The notes below the pieces were generated by a model, which searched no databases, had not been told where the DNA came from, and was given only the letters and a program-made list of their open reading frames with translations. From the IMG/VR virus record IMGVR_UViG_3300033388_006103, positions 1-34,567 of that record: a stretch of 34,567 bases of DNA. One strand, given 5' to 3'. Made by a program: the position numbers and the translations under genes. This stretch comes from a virus. This document shows, piece after piece, positions 6,778 to 12,487 of the stretch; within the stretch, counting starts at the first letter, position 1, and the number at the start of each line of letters is the position of its first letter.

Positions 6778-6891
6778 ATGAACTCGCGCGAAAAAATCAA
6801 CTTCAAAAATCCTCGATGGAGCACGCACATTGATTGGAAGTCATTAAAGCAGGTTTTTCTAGCCATTTCAAGAGGTAGTAAACGCTTATAA
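6778..6891 (+). CDS. Possible 37-residue basic peptide
   Basis: An ATG frame with a modest ribosome site (GGTGG) encodes a basic peptide (MNSREKINFKNPRWSTHIDW at its start, ending SRGSKRL). It lies downstream of promoter C. Its short length and the lack of recognisable homology make it uncertain; it could be a remnant of a larger gene or chance. Confidence 0.3.
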   Translation: MNSREKINFKNPRWSTHIDWKSLKQVFLAISRGSKRL

Positions 6892-6925
6892 AAAAGATAA
6901 AAGTGTGATTTAACTATTAATACTG

Positions 6926-6953
6926 TTGACTTTGGTGAGAGTGATGGTATTAT
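6926..6953 (+). promoter_or_regulatory. Sigma-70 promoter for the second small-gene tract
   Basis: TTGACT (6926-6931) and TATTAT (6948-6953) are separated by 16 bases and point into the gene starting at 6989. This is the best-matching vegetative promoter I found in the window. Confidence 0.7.
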
Positions 6954-6988
6954 GTGGCCAGTGAAGTCAATTAAGCCAAGGAAAATAA

Positions 6989-7213
6989 ATGAATAAAGAA
7001 GTATTTGAACTGTATAATTTTATAACTGAATTTGAAGAAACTATTTTAGGATCTGTAGATTTGGACAAGAAAGGATACACTGATTATGAGGGTGCAATAT
7101 GGGAGATAGTTATAGAGTTTTTAGAACGCTGGCAACTAAATTACAGAATTATAGATAGAAAGCGCGAGCTACTTGAAGTTCAGGGTATGGATATGTTACG
7201 CCGCCAACATTAA
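6989..7213 (+). CDS. Small acidic protein, unknown
   Basis: The 74-residue product is acidic in its first half (VFELYNFITEFEETILG), with an aromatic-rich middle (WEIVIEFLERWQLNY) and basic end. It follows a sigma-70 promoter and the first copy of the AAGCCAAGGA leader, which supplies the ribosome site. Start of the second tract of small genes. No family recognised; fold is likely helical. Confidence 0.65.
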   Translation: MNKEVFELYNFITEFEETILGSVDLDKKGYTDYEGAIWEIVIEFLERWQLNYRIIDRKRELLEVQGMDMLRRQH

Positions 7214-7223
7214 CTACCAAACA

Positions 7224-7242
7224 AAGCTCCTTAATGGGGCTT
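7224..7242 (+). terminator. Weak intergenic hairpin
   Basis: AAGCTCC (7224-7230) pairs with GGGGCTT (7236-7242), including one G-T pair, around a five-base loop. No T-run follows, so it is at most an attenuator or RNA-processing site between the first two genes of the tract. Confidence 0.3.
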
Positions 7243-7279
7243 GTCTGGGTATAAGAATTAAATAGTCAAGGATAAAAAA

Positions 7280-7489
7280 ATGAAGAATTACACAAAAAAT
7301 GAAGAATCTTTCATCGGTAGGTTATTGAAGCTGATTTTCTTAGATGATGCAGAGGAATCTCTAAGAGACTTACATGAAGTAGCTTTAGAAAATGGAGTAC
7401 GTATAGATAGATGTACAAATGTAGTTGAATTTTTGATAGATAATCAGGAATGCCTAGATGTCTGGCTTAAATCAAAAGAGAGCTGTTAG
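7280..7489 (+). CDS. Small paralogous protein family, copy 1
   Basis: This 69-residue protein is related to the products at 8004 and 8255. The shared core is L-R-D/E-L-H-E-x-A-L-x-N/R-G-V-R/H-x-D/E-x-C followed by V-V-x-F-L-x-D/N-N-x-E-C and WL. The core looks like a compact helical domain with one conserved Cys and an ECL segment. Compared with the 8004 copy, it stops earlier (TAG 7487-7489), leaving the duplicated 38-base tail non-coding. Function unknown; tandem copies suggest dose or diversification, as in phage arms-race genes. Confidence 0.65.
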   Translation: MKNYTKNEESFIGRLLKLIFLDDAEESLRDLHEVALENGVRIDRCTNVVEFLIDNQECLDVWLKSKESC

Positions 7490-7495
7490 GAAGAA

Positions 7496-7533
7496 TATTA
7501 ATTACGATATATGATTAAATAAGCCAAGGATAA
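7496..7533 (+). repeat. 38-base direct repeat, copy 1 (leader module)
   Basis: Bases 7496-7533 match 8213-8250 at 36 of 38 positions by hand alignment. The repeat includes TTACGA, ATATGATT and the AATAAGCCAAGGATAA leader. It shows that gene plus leader were duplicated as one module. Confidence 0.8.
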
Positions 7534-7537
7534 AAAA

Positions 7538-7861
7538 ATGAAAAAACAATTACAAAAAATATTAGATAATTATACAGATAGTTTAATAGATAAAGGCTTT
7601 AAGGAAATGCCGACATCGTGCCATAAATTGTCAAAAGACTGGCACAGGCTACTACGAACTTGGACACATGAAAATTTTCATCCCGAATTCGTGATCGCAG
7701 ATTATGACGTAATCTACCGGAATAATGAAGAGAAGGGAGAGCTAGGGACTTTGAGAACTTACACACCAGTAAATTGGATACAATTGCAATCTATGCAAAA
7801 GGCAGTTGATATGGAGTGTCCGTGTTGCGAGAGCGAAGACCCTAATACCTGTAAACATTGA
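7538..7861 (+). CDS. Small protein with Cys-rich C-terminus, unknown
   Basis: The 107-residue product has a basic, aromatic N-terminal two-thirds (HKLSKDWHRLLRTWTHENFHP) and ends with CPCCESEDPNTCKH, four Cys and one His in 14 residues, which could bind a metal. The ribosome site is the repeated AAGCCAAGGA leader. It sits between copies 1 and 2 of the paralogous family. No known match. Confidence 0.65.
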   Translation: MKKQLQKILDNYTDSLIDKGFKEMPTSCHKLSKDWHRLLRTWTHENFHPEFVIADYDVIYRNNEEKGELGTLRTYTPVNWIQLQSMQKAVDMECPCCESEDPNTCKH

Positions 7862-7886
7862 AATTAATAAGCCAAGGATAAATACA

Positions 7887-7985
7887 ATGAGTGAACAAGA
7901 AATAGTACGGTGCGTGGCATTAGATGATTTGCTTAAAGACGAACCATTAGATGAAGAGCATTTACGTGAACTAATTTTTGATTAA
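7887..7985 (+). CDS. 32-residue acidic micro-protein
   Basis: A short frame starts at ATG 7887, seven bases after a full AAGCCAAGGATAA leader, and its stop codon lies inside the next leader copy. The product is acidic (SEQEIVRCVALDD, then EPLDEEHLRELIFD); the LDEEHLRELI segment is weakly like the L-R-E-L-H core of the neighbouring paralogous family. The standard leader on both sides is the reason to accept so short a gene. Confidence 0.55.
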   Translation: MSEQEIVRCVALDDLLKDEPLDEEHLRELIFD

Positions 7986-8003
7986 TAAGCCAAGGATAAT
8001 AAA

Positions 8004-8231
8004 ATGAATAAAGAAACTTGTATAAGTAAGTTATTGCACCAGATTGAGAGAGACACGCCCTCTGAGTCCACACTGAAATCCCTAAGAGAACTACACGAAG
8101 CAGCTTTAAGAAATGGAGTGCACCTGGATAAATGTGAAGATGTAGTGGGATTTTTGATGAATAATCACGAATGCTTGATGTTGTGGCTTAAATTAAAAGA
8201 TGAGTTGCAGAGTATTAATTACGACATATGA
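8004..8231 (+). CDS. Small paralogous protein family, copy 2
   Basis: The 75-residue product is the closest relative of copy 1: SLRELHEAALRNGVHLDKC and VVGFLMNNHECLMLWLKLK align with no gap. Its last residues (SINYDI) are encoded inside the 38-base repeat that is non-coding after copy 1, so the two copies have diverged by a small indel near the 3' end. It has the repeated leader for a ribosome site. Function unknown. Confidence 0.65.
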   Translation: MNKETCISKLLHQIERDTPSESTLKSLRELHEAALRNGVHLDKCEDVVGFLMNNHECLMLWLKLKDELQSINYDI

Positions 8232-8250
8232 TTTAATAAGCCAAGGATAA
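8213..8250 (+). repeat. 38-base direct repeat, copy 2 (leader module)
   Basis: Second copy of the repeat at 7496-7533, with two mismatches. Its first half codes the C-terminus of the 8004 gene and its second half is the leader of the 8255 gene. Confidence 0.8.
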
Positions 8251-8254
8251 AATA

Positions 8255-8476
8255 ATGAGTAAAAATTATACGAAAGAGGAAGAAATATGCATAGTAAAGT
8301 TGCTTGGTCTGGTTACTCCAGGGGTTTCATGTCAAACGCGACAAGAAATAGAGGACGAAGCTTTAGAAAGAGGCGTGCGTTTTGAAGAATGTAAATGTAT
8401 AGCTGCGTTTTTGTTGGATAATGAAGCTTTTTCGATAAACTGGCTTGCATCACTAATCTTAGTACAAAAAGGATAG
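8255..8476 (+). CDS. Small paralogous protein family, copy 3
   Basis: The 73-residue product keeps the family frame (EIEDEALERGVRFEECKCIAAFLLDN) but is more diverged: H-E-x-A becomes D-E-A, ECL becomes EAF, and there is an extra Cys. The N-terminus (KNYTKEEE) is closest to copy 1 (KNYTKNEE), so N- and C-terminal halves may have recombined among copies. The leader is the standard repeat. Function unknown. Confidence 0.65.
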   Translation: MSKNYTKEEEICIVKLLGLVTPGVSCQTRQEIEDEALERGVRFEECKCIAAFLLDNEAFSINWLASLILVQKG

Positions 8477-8489
8477 TATAGATTAATTA

Positions 8490-8515
8490 AAGCCCATCTT
8501 ACGCGGGTGGGTTTT
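8490..8515 (+). terminator. Weak terminator candidate after the paralogous genes
   Basis: AAGCCCA (8490-8496) pairs with TGGGTTT (8508-8514), one G-T pair, with a short T-run within the right arm (8512-8515). It may lower transcription into the 8542 gene. Confidence 0.35.
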
Positions 8516-8541
8516 GGTGAATTAATAACAGGAGCACGCAG

Positions 8542-8814
8542 ATGCTAGTAACAATAAATGATGAAGGAGCGGATTTATGGGTTGTTATGAGGGGGAATAA
8601 AACTGCAATAGGGAGATTATCAGAGCAATACAGGCCAGCCCACATTGGAGTGCGTTGTAGTCATCCAGATCAGATCTCATTAGTTAAGGACTGGATTAAA
8701 ACTTTGCATGAAGATGGGTATTGGGAAAGAACACGGGCAAAAGACCCAAAACGAGTTGTTAATATCAAGCTCTCAGAAGTGAGGGCAAGAATCAGTGAAC
8801 TAGACTTAAAATAG
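8542..8814 (+). CDS. Small protein, unknown (WVVMRGNKTAIGRL)
   Basis: The 90-residue product begins with a beta-rich stretch (MLVTINDEGADLWVVMRGNK) and ends with a helix (SEVRARISELDLK). The ribosome site AGGAG is a regular one, unlike the repeated leader of the genes before it. It sits after a hairpin, so it may be the first gene of a sub-operon with the two genes that follow. Not recognised. Confidence 0.6.
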   Translation: MLVTINDEGADLWVVMRGNKTAIGRLSEQYRPAHIGVRCSHPDQISLVKDWIKTLHEDGYWERTRAKDPKRVVNIKLSEVRARISELDLK

Positions 8815-8828
8815 CCAAGGAGATAACA

Positions 8829-8981
8829 GTGTGTGATTTATTTGGGAAGAAGAATCCCGATCATTTAATTCATGATGAGTACTTAGAAGAGTGTAAACGC
8901 CATCGGCGCAAATACATAGGCAGAGTCATCGGCGTGGTATTAGCTATGATTTTGGCTCACTACTTATGGGGGTTAACATAA
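8829..8981 (+). CDS. 50-residue single-membrane-segment protein
   Basis: The GTG frame 8829-8981 has an AAGGAG ribosome site inside the last copy of the repeated leader. The product has a charged N-terminal half (EYLEECKRHRRKY) and one clear membrane helix near residues 31-47 (GRVIGVVLAMILAHYLWG) with positive charges before it, so the N-terminus probably stays in the cytoplasm. It could be a small membrane regulator, exclusion protein or lysis accessory; nothing in the sequence decides. Its stop overlaps the next start as TAATG. Confidence 0.55.
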   Translation: MCDLFGKKNPDHLIHDEYLEECKRHRRKYIGRVIGVVLAMILAHYLWGLT

Positions 8982-9379
8982 TGAAGTTAGTAGAAGATCC
9001 ATCAGTAAAAGGTGAAATGCCTTTAGAAAATTTAAATTTAAAGATATCAGATAAAGATGTAGCCGATTACCAGCGACACGTTAACGCATATTATGAAAGA
9101 GCCCAGGAAATATACAAAACTGATTTTCATGAGGTCAAAGGAAGTCTGCTAGACGTAAGTGCAAAAATCAGAATCCTAGTCAAAGAATGGCTCAAATTCA
9201 AGCAAGATTGGCGCAATACCTTAAAATTCGACAAGATGGTATGGACGGATAATGACAAAGCTTCAGCAATCGCATTAAAAAGCATCCATACATCGCAAGT
9301 TCTTAGGTCGTTGCAATCAATATCTGGATCTATTGAGTTACAATCAGCTTCAGGAGGGGATATCCACTCCAAGAGCTAG
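8981..9379 (+). CDS. Helical protein, unknown
   Basis: I place the start at ATG 8981, overlapping the preceding stop as TAATG, which gives 132 residues; ATG 8966 would add five. The protein is helical and charged, with VADYQRHVNAYYERAQEIY and LVKEWLKFKQDWRNTLKFDK. No motif is known to me. Its 3' end overlaps the convergent small-terminase gene by 30 bases, which marks the end of this rightward tract. Confidence 0.6.
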   Translation: MKLVEDPSVKGEMPLENLNLKISDKDVADYQRHVNAYYERAQEIYKTDFHEVKGSLLDVSAKIRILVKEWLKFKQDWRNTLKFDKMVWTDNDKASAIALKSIHTSQVLRSLQSISGSIELQSASGGDIHSKS

Positions 9380-9976
9380 TGTTGCTCGTTCTCTAAGCTC
9401 AGTCATCTCCCTTTCCATTTTGGGTAATTGGCTGAGTTCCTCTAATTTAGCCATCGACTCAAGCAGTTTATTGGTCTGGCTCACAGAAACTTGCCCTTTA
9501 GCCATGAGATTTATAATGCGCGCGACCTTCTCTTCAGTATTTAATTGCCCGAACAGCTTAATATCTACAACATCCTCATTAAAATACGTGGGGGCGTTAT
9601 GCCTCATCTGCAACTTGATCGCATTTAAATTTATATCTGGTGAAGTGGTGGCTGCTTGGAGCTGCGAATCTAAATGCGCCTTAAATAATAACTTACATGC
9701 ATCATCTAAAAGTCGAATCTCCTCAAAATTCTCTTTGAACTCTTGAAATTTCTTCTCAGACCAGCCAATTTGACACAAGACCTGCTGCCAAGTATAACCC
9801 TTAGCACTCAAAAATAACGCTTGTGAACAGTGCTCTTTCGTAGGTTTGCTCACTTCAAGTCCGCTGCATTTACTCAAATAGGACTCAGCCACTGCCATGA
9901 AACGCTGCCGTTCAGTATTTGTAAGCCCTTGAAGCTCTTTTTTAGAGATTGTAAGTTTTGTGTTAAAAGTTGCCAT
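9350..9976 (-). CDS. Terminase small subunit (probable)
   Basis: The 208-residue product has an N-terminal helical region with a helix-turn-helix pattern (QALFLSAKGYTWQQVLCQIGWSEKKFQEF, residues about 52-80), a central region, and a charged coiled-coil end (LLESMAKLEELSQLPKMEREM). This is the plan of small terminases, which bind the packaging site and load the large subunit. LNAIKLQMRHNAPTYFNEDVVD is also typical of these proteins. It is unlinked to TerL (16549), which is unusual. Its start faces an intergenic region with divergent promoters. A different DNA-binding phage protein remains possible. Confidence 0.65.
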   Translation of the reverse strand: MATFNTKLTISKKELQGLTNTERQRFMAVAESYLSKCSGLEVSKPTKEHCSQALFLSAKGYTWQQVLCQIGWSEKKFQEFKENFEEIRLLDDACKLLFKAHLDSQLQAATTSPDINLNAIKLQMRHNAPTYFNEDVVDIKLFGQLNTEEKVARIINLMAKGQVSVSQTNKLLESMAKLEELSQLPKMEREMTELRERATLALGVDIPS

Positions 9977-9981
9977 TTGTA

Positions 9982-10011
9982 TTGTTATCTCAAGATTAAA
10001 ATTGTATTATA
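9982..10011. promoter_or_regulatory. Divergent promoter pair with overlapping -10 boxes
   Basis: Rightward: TTGTTA (9982-9987), 17-base spacer, TATTAT (10005-10010), leading to the gene at 10056. Leftward: TATAAT on the minus strand (10011-10006) serves the small-terminase gene, with a weak -35 near 10034-10029. The two polymerases could not bind together, so the two directions should compete. Confidence 0.55.
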
Positions 10012-10055
10012 CATTATCACTTACATTAATAGAAATTACAGTTGAAGGAACAATT

Positions 10056-10265
10056 ATGAGAAAAAAACAGTATACACTAACCGAACTTAACGCACTATCT
10101 CATGAAGAAATTCATCAGTTAGCCATCCATGATTATGGGAAGCTACTTCGGGTGAAGAATCGCCGAAAATTGACTACAAACGAGCTGATTTTATTCAATA
10201 AACAGAAACTGACGCTAAAATTGTACGAAATTGCCGAGAAAGAGTTGTCTTTAAGTAAAAGTTAA
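10056..10265 (+). CDS. Small basic helical protein, unknown
   Basis: The ATG at 10056 is chosen because GAAGGA lies six bases upstream; the open frame extends further 5' but only through the promoter region. The 69-residue product is basic and helical (LTELNALSHEEIHQLAIHDY, KLTTNELILFNKQKLTLKLYE). It is first in an operon with the recombinase-like gene, so it may be a partner or regulator of that gene. No known family. Confidence 0.6.
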   Translation: MRKKQYTLTELNALSHEEIHQLAIHDYGKLLRVKNRRKLTTNELILFNKQKLTLKLYEIAEKELSLSKS

Positions 10266-10296
10266 GGTATCATAACAGCCAGCTAAGGATGAACAC

Positions 10297-10989
10297 ATGA
10301 ATACTTTTAACACAAACAAGACTATTGGATTTGTACGTCTTTCTAATATAGAAGACACCAAATTAAGCAACAATTATCAGGTAAGATTGCTCGATTCTTA
10401 TGGGGTTGATGAAATTTTCACTGATAATACAGTGTGCTTAAACTTCAAACAATCAGTGTCATCCAAGTTAGAGGAATTGGGTCTAATGGATAAGCTGATC
10501 ACAAATAGCCGTTTAGTTATAAGTTGCGTATCGAGGCTCATTGGTAAAGATAAGCATTTATTTGATTTCCTGAGTTATTGCAAAGTAGCCAGAATCAAAT
10601 TAATTATCTTAGAGCAGGGTGTAAATTGTGATAAGGATGAGGAAGTGTTCGCATCACGATATACATATCTTGAATCAATGAAGATGCGTAAAGAAGAATA
10701 TGGGATTGCGCGGGAAGAGTTAAGAAGAAATTCTTTGAAAGACATTCAGAATAATGGCCGAAAGGGATTACGATTAATAACGTGCTGGCAGATAGCGACA
10801 ACGTTGCAGCAACCTGGCATTAGTAAGACCGCAGCATCTCAAGCGTTAAATATTCGCCGCGAGTGGATTTATCAAAACAAGCTACACATCAAGAGCGTAC
10901 AGGACAGGTATCTAAGACTCACTACAGAAGAGCTGAGAAAAGACGACCCATTACTTAAACGCCAAATATTACAAGAATTAGGATACTAA
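10297..10989 (+). CDS. Serine-recombinase-like protein with altered catalytic motif
   Basis: The 230-residue product follows the resolvase/invertase plan. There is an N-terminal strand with GFVRLS (Arg14, nucleophile Ser16), a Gln and Leu in helix A (YQVRLL), EIFTDN (36-44), and a region corresponding to the conserved D-R-L-x-R-x motif that here reads SRLIGKD: Arg80 stays, the Asp is Ser and the second Arg is lacking. A helix with many Arg (130-150) is followed by a C-terminal HTH (about 173-197, ISKTAASQALNIRREWIYQN). Possible roles are dimer resolution for the plasmid state, integration, or, if catalytically dead, DNA binding only. Ribosome site AAGGAT. Confidence 0.7.
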   Translation: MNTFNTNKTIGFVRLSNIEDTKLSNNYQVRLLDSYGVDEIFTDNTVCLNFKQSVSSKLEELGLMDKLITNSRLVISCVSRLIGKDKHLFDFLSYCKVARIKLIILEQGVNCDKDEEVFASRYTYLESMKMRKEEYGIAREELRRNSLKDIQNNGRKGLRLITCWQIATTLQQPGISKTAASQALNIRREWIYQNKLHIKSVQDRYLRLTTEELRKDDPLLKRQILQELGY

Positions 10990-11032
10990 TCAGGGATTGG
11001 AGACTGACCAACCGTGGGGGATTGGCCAGCTA

Positions 11033-11254
11033 ATGGACATAATTATGAAAAAAAGAAACATACGCACAAGGTATAGCATGCCTTATTTAAGCTCATCAAC
11101 TCCCTTAGTACACGATCCACCCGTATACATATTGGAATACTGCCCTGGGAAAGCAGTCTGTCTAAAAATTACACATATAAACACACTGGACATAGTGAAA
11201 AATGAACGAAAAGACGAGGAGGATCTACCTCTACAACAGATCAAACGGAATTGA
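11033..11254 (+). CDS. Small protein, unknown
   Basis: From ATG 11033 the product has 73 residues; ATG 11045 (MKKRNIRT) and TTG 10997 are alternatives and none has a strong ribosome site. It contains PVYILEYCPGKAVCLKITHI, a beta-like central stretch with two Cys, and ends in a charged helix. It overlaps the next gene by 53 bases in another frame. It precedes the peptide-modification genes but I see no evidence that it belongs to that system. Confidence 0.45.
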   Translation: MDIIMKKRNIRTRYSMPYLSSSTPLVHDPPVYILEYCPGKAVCLKITHINTLDIVKNERKDEEDLPLQQIKRN

Positions 11255-11453
11255 CACCGTTGCATACATCCAAGAATCAATTCTGACCGCTTTAAATGGC
11301 CAAATTTACGACTTTAAAGATCTAAAGCCACACATATCTCCCTCACAGCGCGAATCACTCTTAAATCGCCTAGGAGCATGTCCGCATAATCCGCCGACAA
11401 TTGAGATAACGCCAAAACACTACACATTAATGAACTGGGAGACATTACGATGA
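11202..11453 (+). CDS. Small protein, unknown
   Basis: The 83-residue product (starts MNEKTRRIYLYNRSNGIDTV) has a mixed alpha/beta look with YIQESILTALNGQIYDF and a Cys-Pro pair near residue 59. Its ribosome site is poor and its first 53 bases overlap the previous gene, so one of the two starts may be wrong. Its stop overlaps the next start by four bases (ATGA), evidence of coupling. Confidence 0.5.
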   Translation: MNEKTRRIYLYNRSNGIDTVAYIQESILTALNGQIYDFKDLKPHISPSQRESLLNRLGACPHNPPTIEITPKHYTLMNWETLR

Positions 11454-11662
11454 CAAAAATACCAAAACCAAAGAAATTCAAATTAAATAAAACTATAGGA
11501 GATCTCGAATATGACTTAAATCAAATCTGGATGTGTCCTCCTCAATCGGACATAAATCTACAAGGCCTTTTTGACATTCATGAGGTGCTGACAACAATTA
11601 AGCACTTTGAAGAGAAAGAGAGCCGCCGAAACAAACGCAGAAATGCGATCTACAAACTTTAG
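11450..11662 (+). CDS. Small basic protein, unknown
   Basis: The 70-residue product is Lys-rich at its start (KIPKPKKFKLNKTIGD) and ends in a basic helix (EEKESRRNKRRNAIY). It overlaps the upstream stop by ATGA and is followed nine bases on by the exported-protein gene with a strong AGGAG site. Possibly nucleic-acid binding from charge; no motif. Confidence 0.55.
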   Translation: MTKIPKPKKFKLNKTIGDLEYDLNQIWMCPPQSDINLQGLFDIHEVLTTIKHFEEKESRRNKRRNAIYKL

Positions 11663-11671
11663 GAGATAAAA

Positions 11672-12199
11672 ATGTCATTAGTCGACAATTTAAGCAGCCT
11701 TTACAACGTAGCTACGATAGTACTGGTGGGAGCTGCGACTTTAACGAGTCCACACGCCCATGCCAAAACGCTAGAACATGCCACGGGAATGCATATGGGG
11801 ATTGGGAATTTGACAATTATGGATTCAAACATGAGCCATGTCTATCAAGTCAGTGATAACTTCACGGTAAAATCAAGCATCATTGACGACCTCAAAGTAA
11901 TAGGAAATGCGTACTTCCATCGGGCTGAGATTGGGGAAGGTTCATTTGTAGGGTCAGTAAACGCTGGCTCATCAACTGTCTTTCATCATGACGTTAACTT
12001 AACGACAGCTCTTTCAACATTCTCAGATAGCTACATTTATGGAAATCTCAATGTCGACCATCACGGCGATATAAAGACCTCTCCGCAAATCTCGCTATCT
12101 AACACAAACATAACTGGTGATATCGTCTGTAAAGATCACTGCTATGTGCACTCGTTCAATAGCTCTTTTAACGAACTAAAGAACGGAACTTTAAATTAA
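11672..12199 (+). CDS. Exported beta-rich protein with CxxxC, linked to the peptide-modification genes
   Basis: The 175-residue product has an N-terminal export signal: hydrophobic core NVATIVLVGAATL and a likely cleavage after AHA (residue 31). The mature part is a series of short polar/hydrophobic turns (NFTVKSSIIDDLKVIGNAY, HDVNLTTALSTFSDSYIYG, NLNVDHHGD), like a bactofilin-type or right-handed beta-helix repeat. Near the end lies CKDHC (Cys153, Cys157), the same CxxxC spacing as in the following peptide. Ribosome site AGGAGAT is strong. It lies just upstream of the peptide and radical SAM genes, so it is a candidate partner, second substrate or immunity factor; that role is inferred from context alone. 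Confidence 0.6.
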   Translation: MSLVDNLSSLYNVATIVLVGAATLTSPHAHAKTLEHATGMHMGIGNLTIMDSNMSHVYQVSDNFTVKSSIIDDLKVIGNAYFHRAEIGEGSFVGSVNAGSSTVFHHDVNLTTALSTFSDSYIYGNLNVDHHGDIKTSPQISLSNTNITGDIVCKDHCYVHSFNSSFNELKNGTLN

Positions 12200-12218
12200 A
12201 AATCAATAAGGAAAAATT

Positions 12219-12434
12219 ATGAAAAATACACCAAAGAAAATAATCAGTTTAATTGCGTTAACAGCTATCAGTGCGCTCAGTATTAATGCTGGAGCTGCAA
12301 CTATCAATAAATATGGCCAATTTGATAGCCAAACCAAGATAGTCAAAGTTAGTTCAGATGATTATTACTCATCCAGCGAGGCTCGATTAGACCAAATCCT
12401 CAGAGGGAACGGTACTTGCGGAATCGGATGTTAA
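12219..12434 (+). CDS. Candidate RiPP precursor peptide, secreted, C-terminal TCGIGC
   Basis: The 71-residue product has a classic Sec signal (KKIISLIALTAISALSINAGA, cleavage likely near residue 26), then a polar mature peptide with DDYYSSSEARLDQILRG and the terminal GNGTCGIGC (Cys67, Cys71). A small peptide with a Gly/Cys-rich end, directly before a radical SAM enzyme, is the classic layout of a RiPP precursor; the C-terminal core is the probable site of modification. The ribosome site is AAGGAA. A strong terminator follows, which should make peptide mRNA more abundant than enzyme mRNA. I do not recognise the family. Alternatively it is just a small exported protein. Confidence 0.62.
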   Translation: MKNTPKKIISLIALTAISALSINAGAATINKYGQFDSQTKIVKVSSDDYYSSSEARLDQILRGNGTCGIGC

Positions 12435-12450
12435 ATATCTAAGTTAACCC

Positions 12451-12476
12451 AGGGGGCGTTCTGTCCCCTTTTTTTT
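12451..12476 (+). terminator. Rho-independent terminator between precursor and radical SAM gene
   Basis: AGGGG (12451-12455) pairs with CCCCT (12465-12469) and is followed by a run of eight T (12469-12476). It lies between the peptide stop and the enzyme start, so partial read-through would set a high peptide-to-enzyme ratio. Confidence 0.8.
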
Positions 12477-12487
12477 AGGATAGAAAA

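Noticed and set aside
6989-8831. CRISPR-like array
   Set aside because: The repeated leader occurs between real genes at irregular spacing of 120-320 bases; no regular spacers.
9333-9746. 137-codon plus frame
   Set aside because: Antisense to the small terminase; Ser/Leu-rich shadow.
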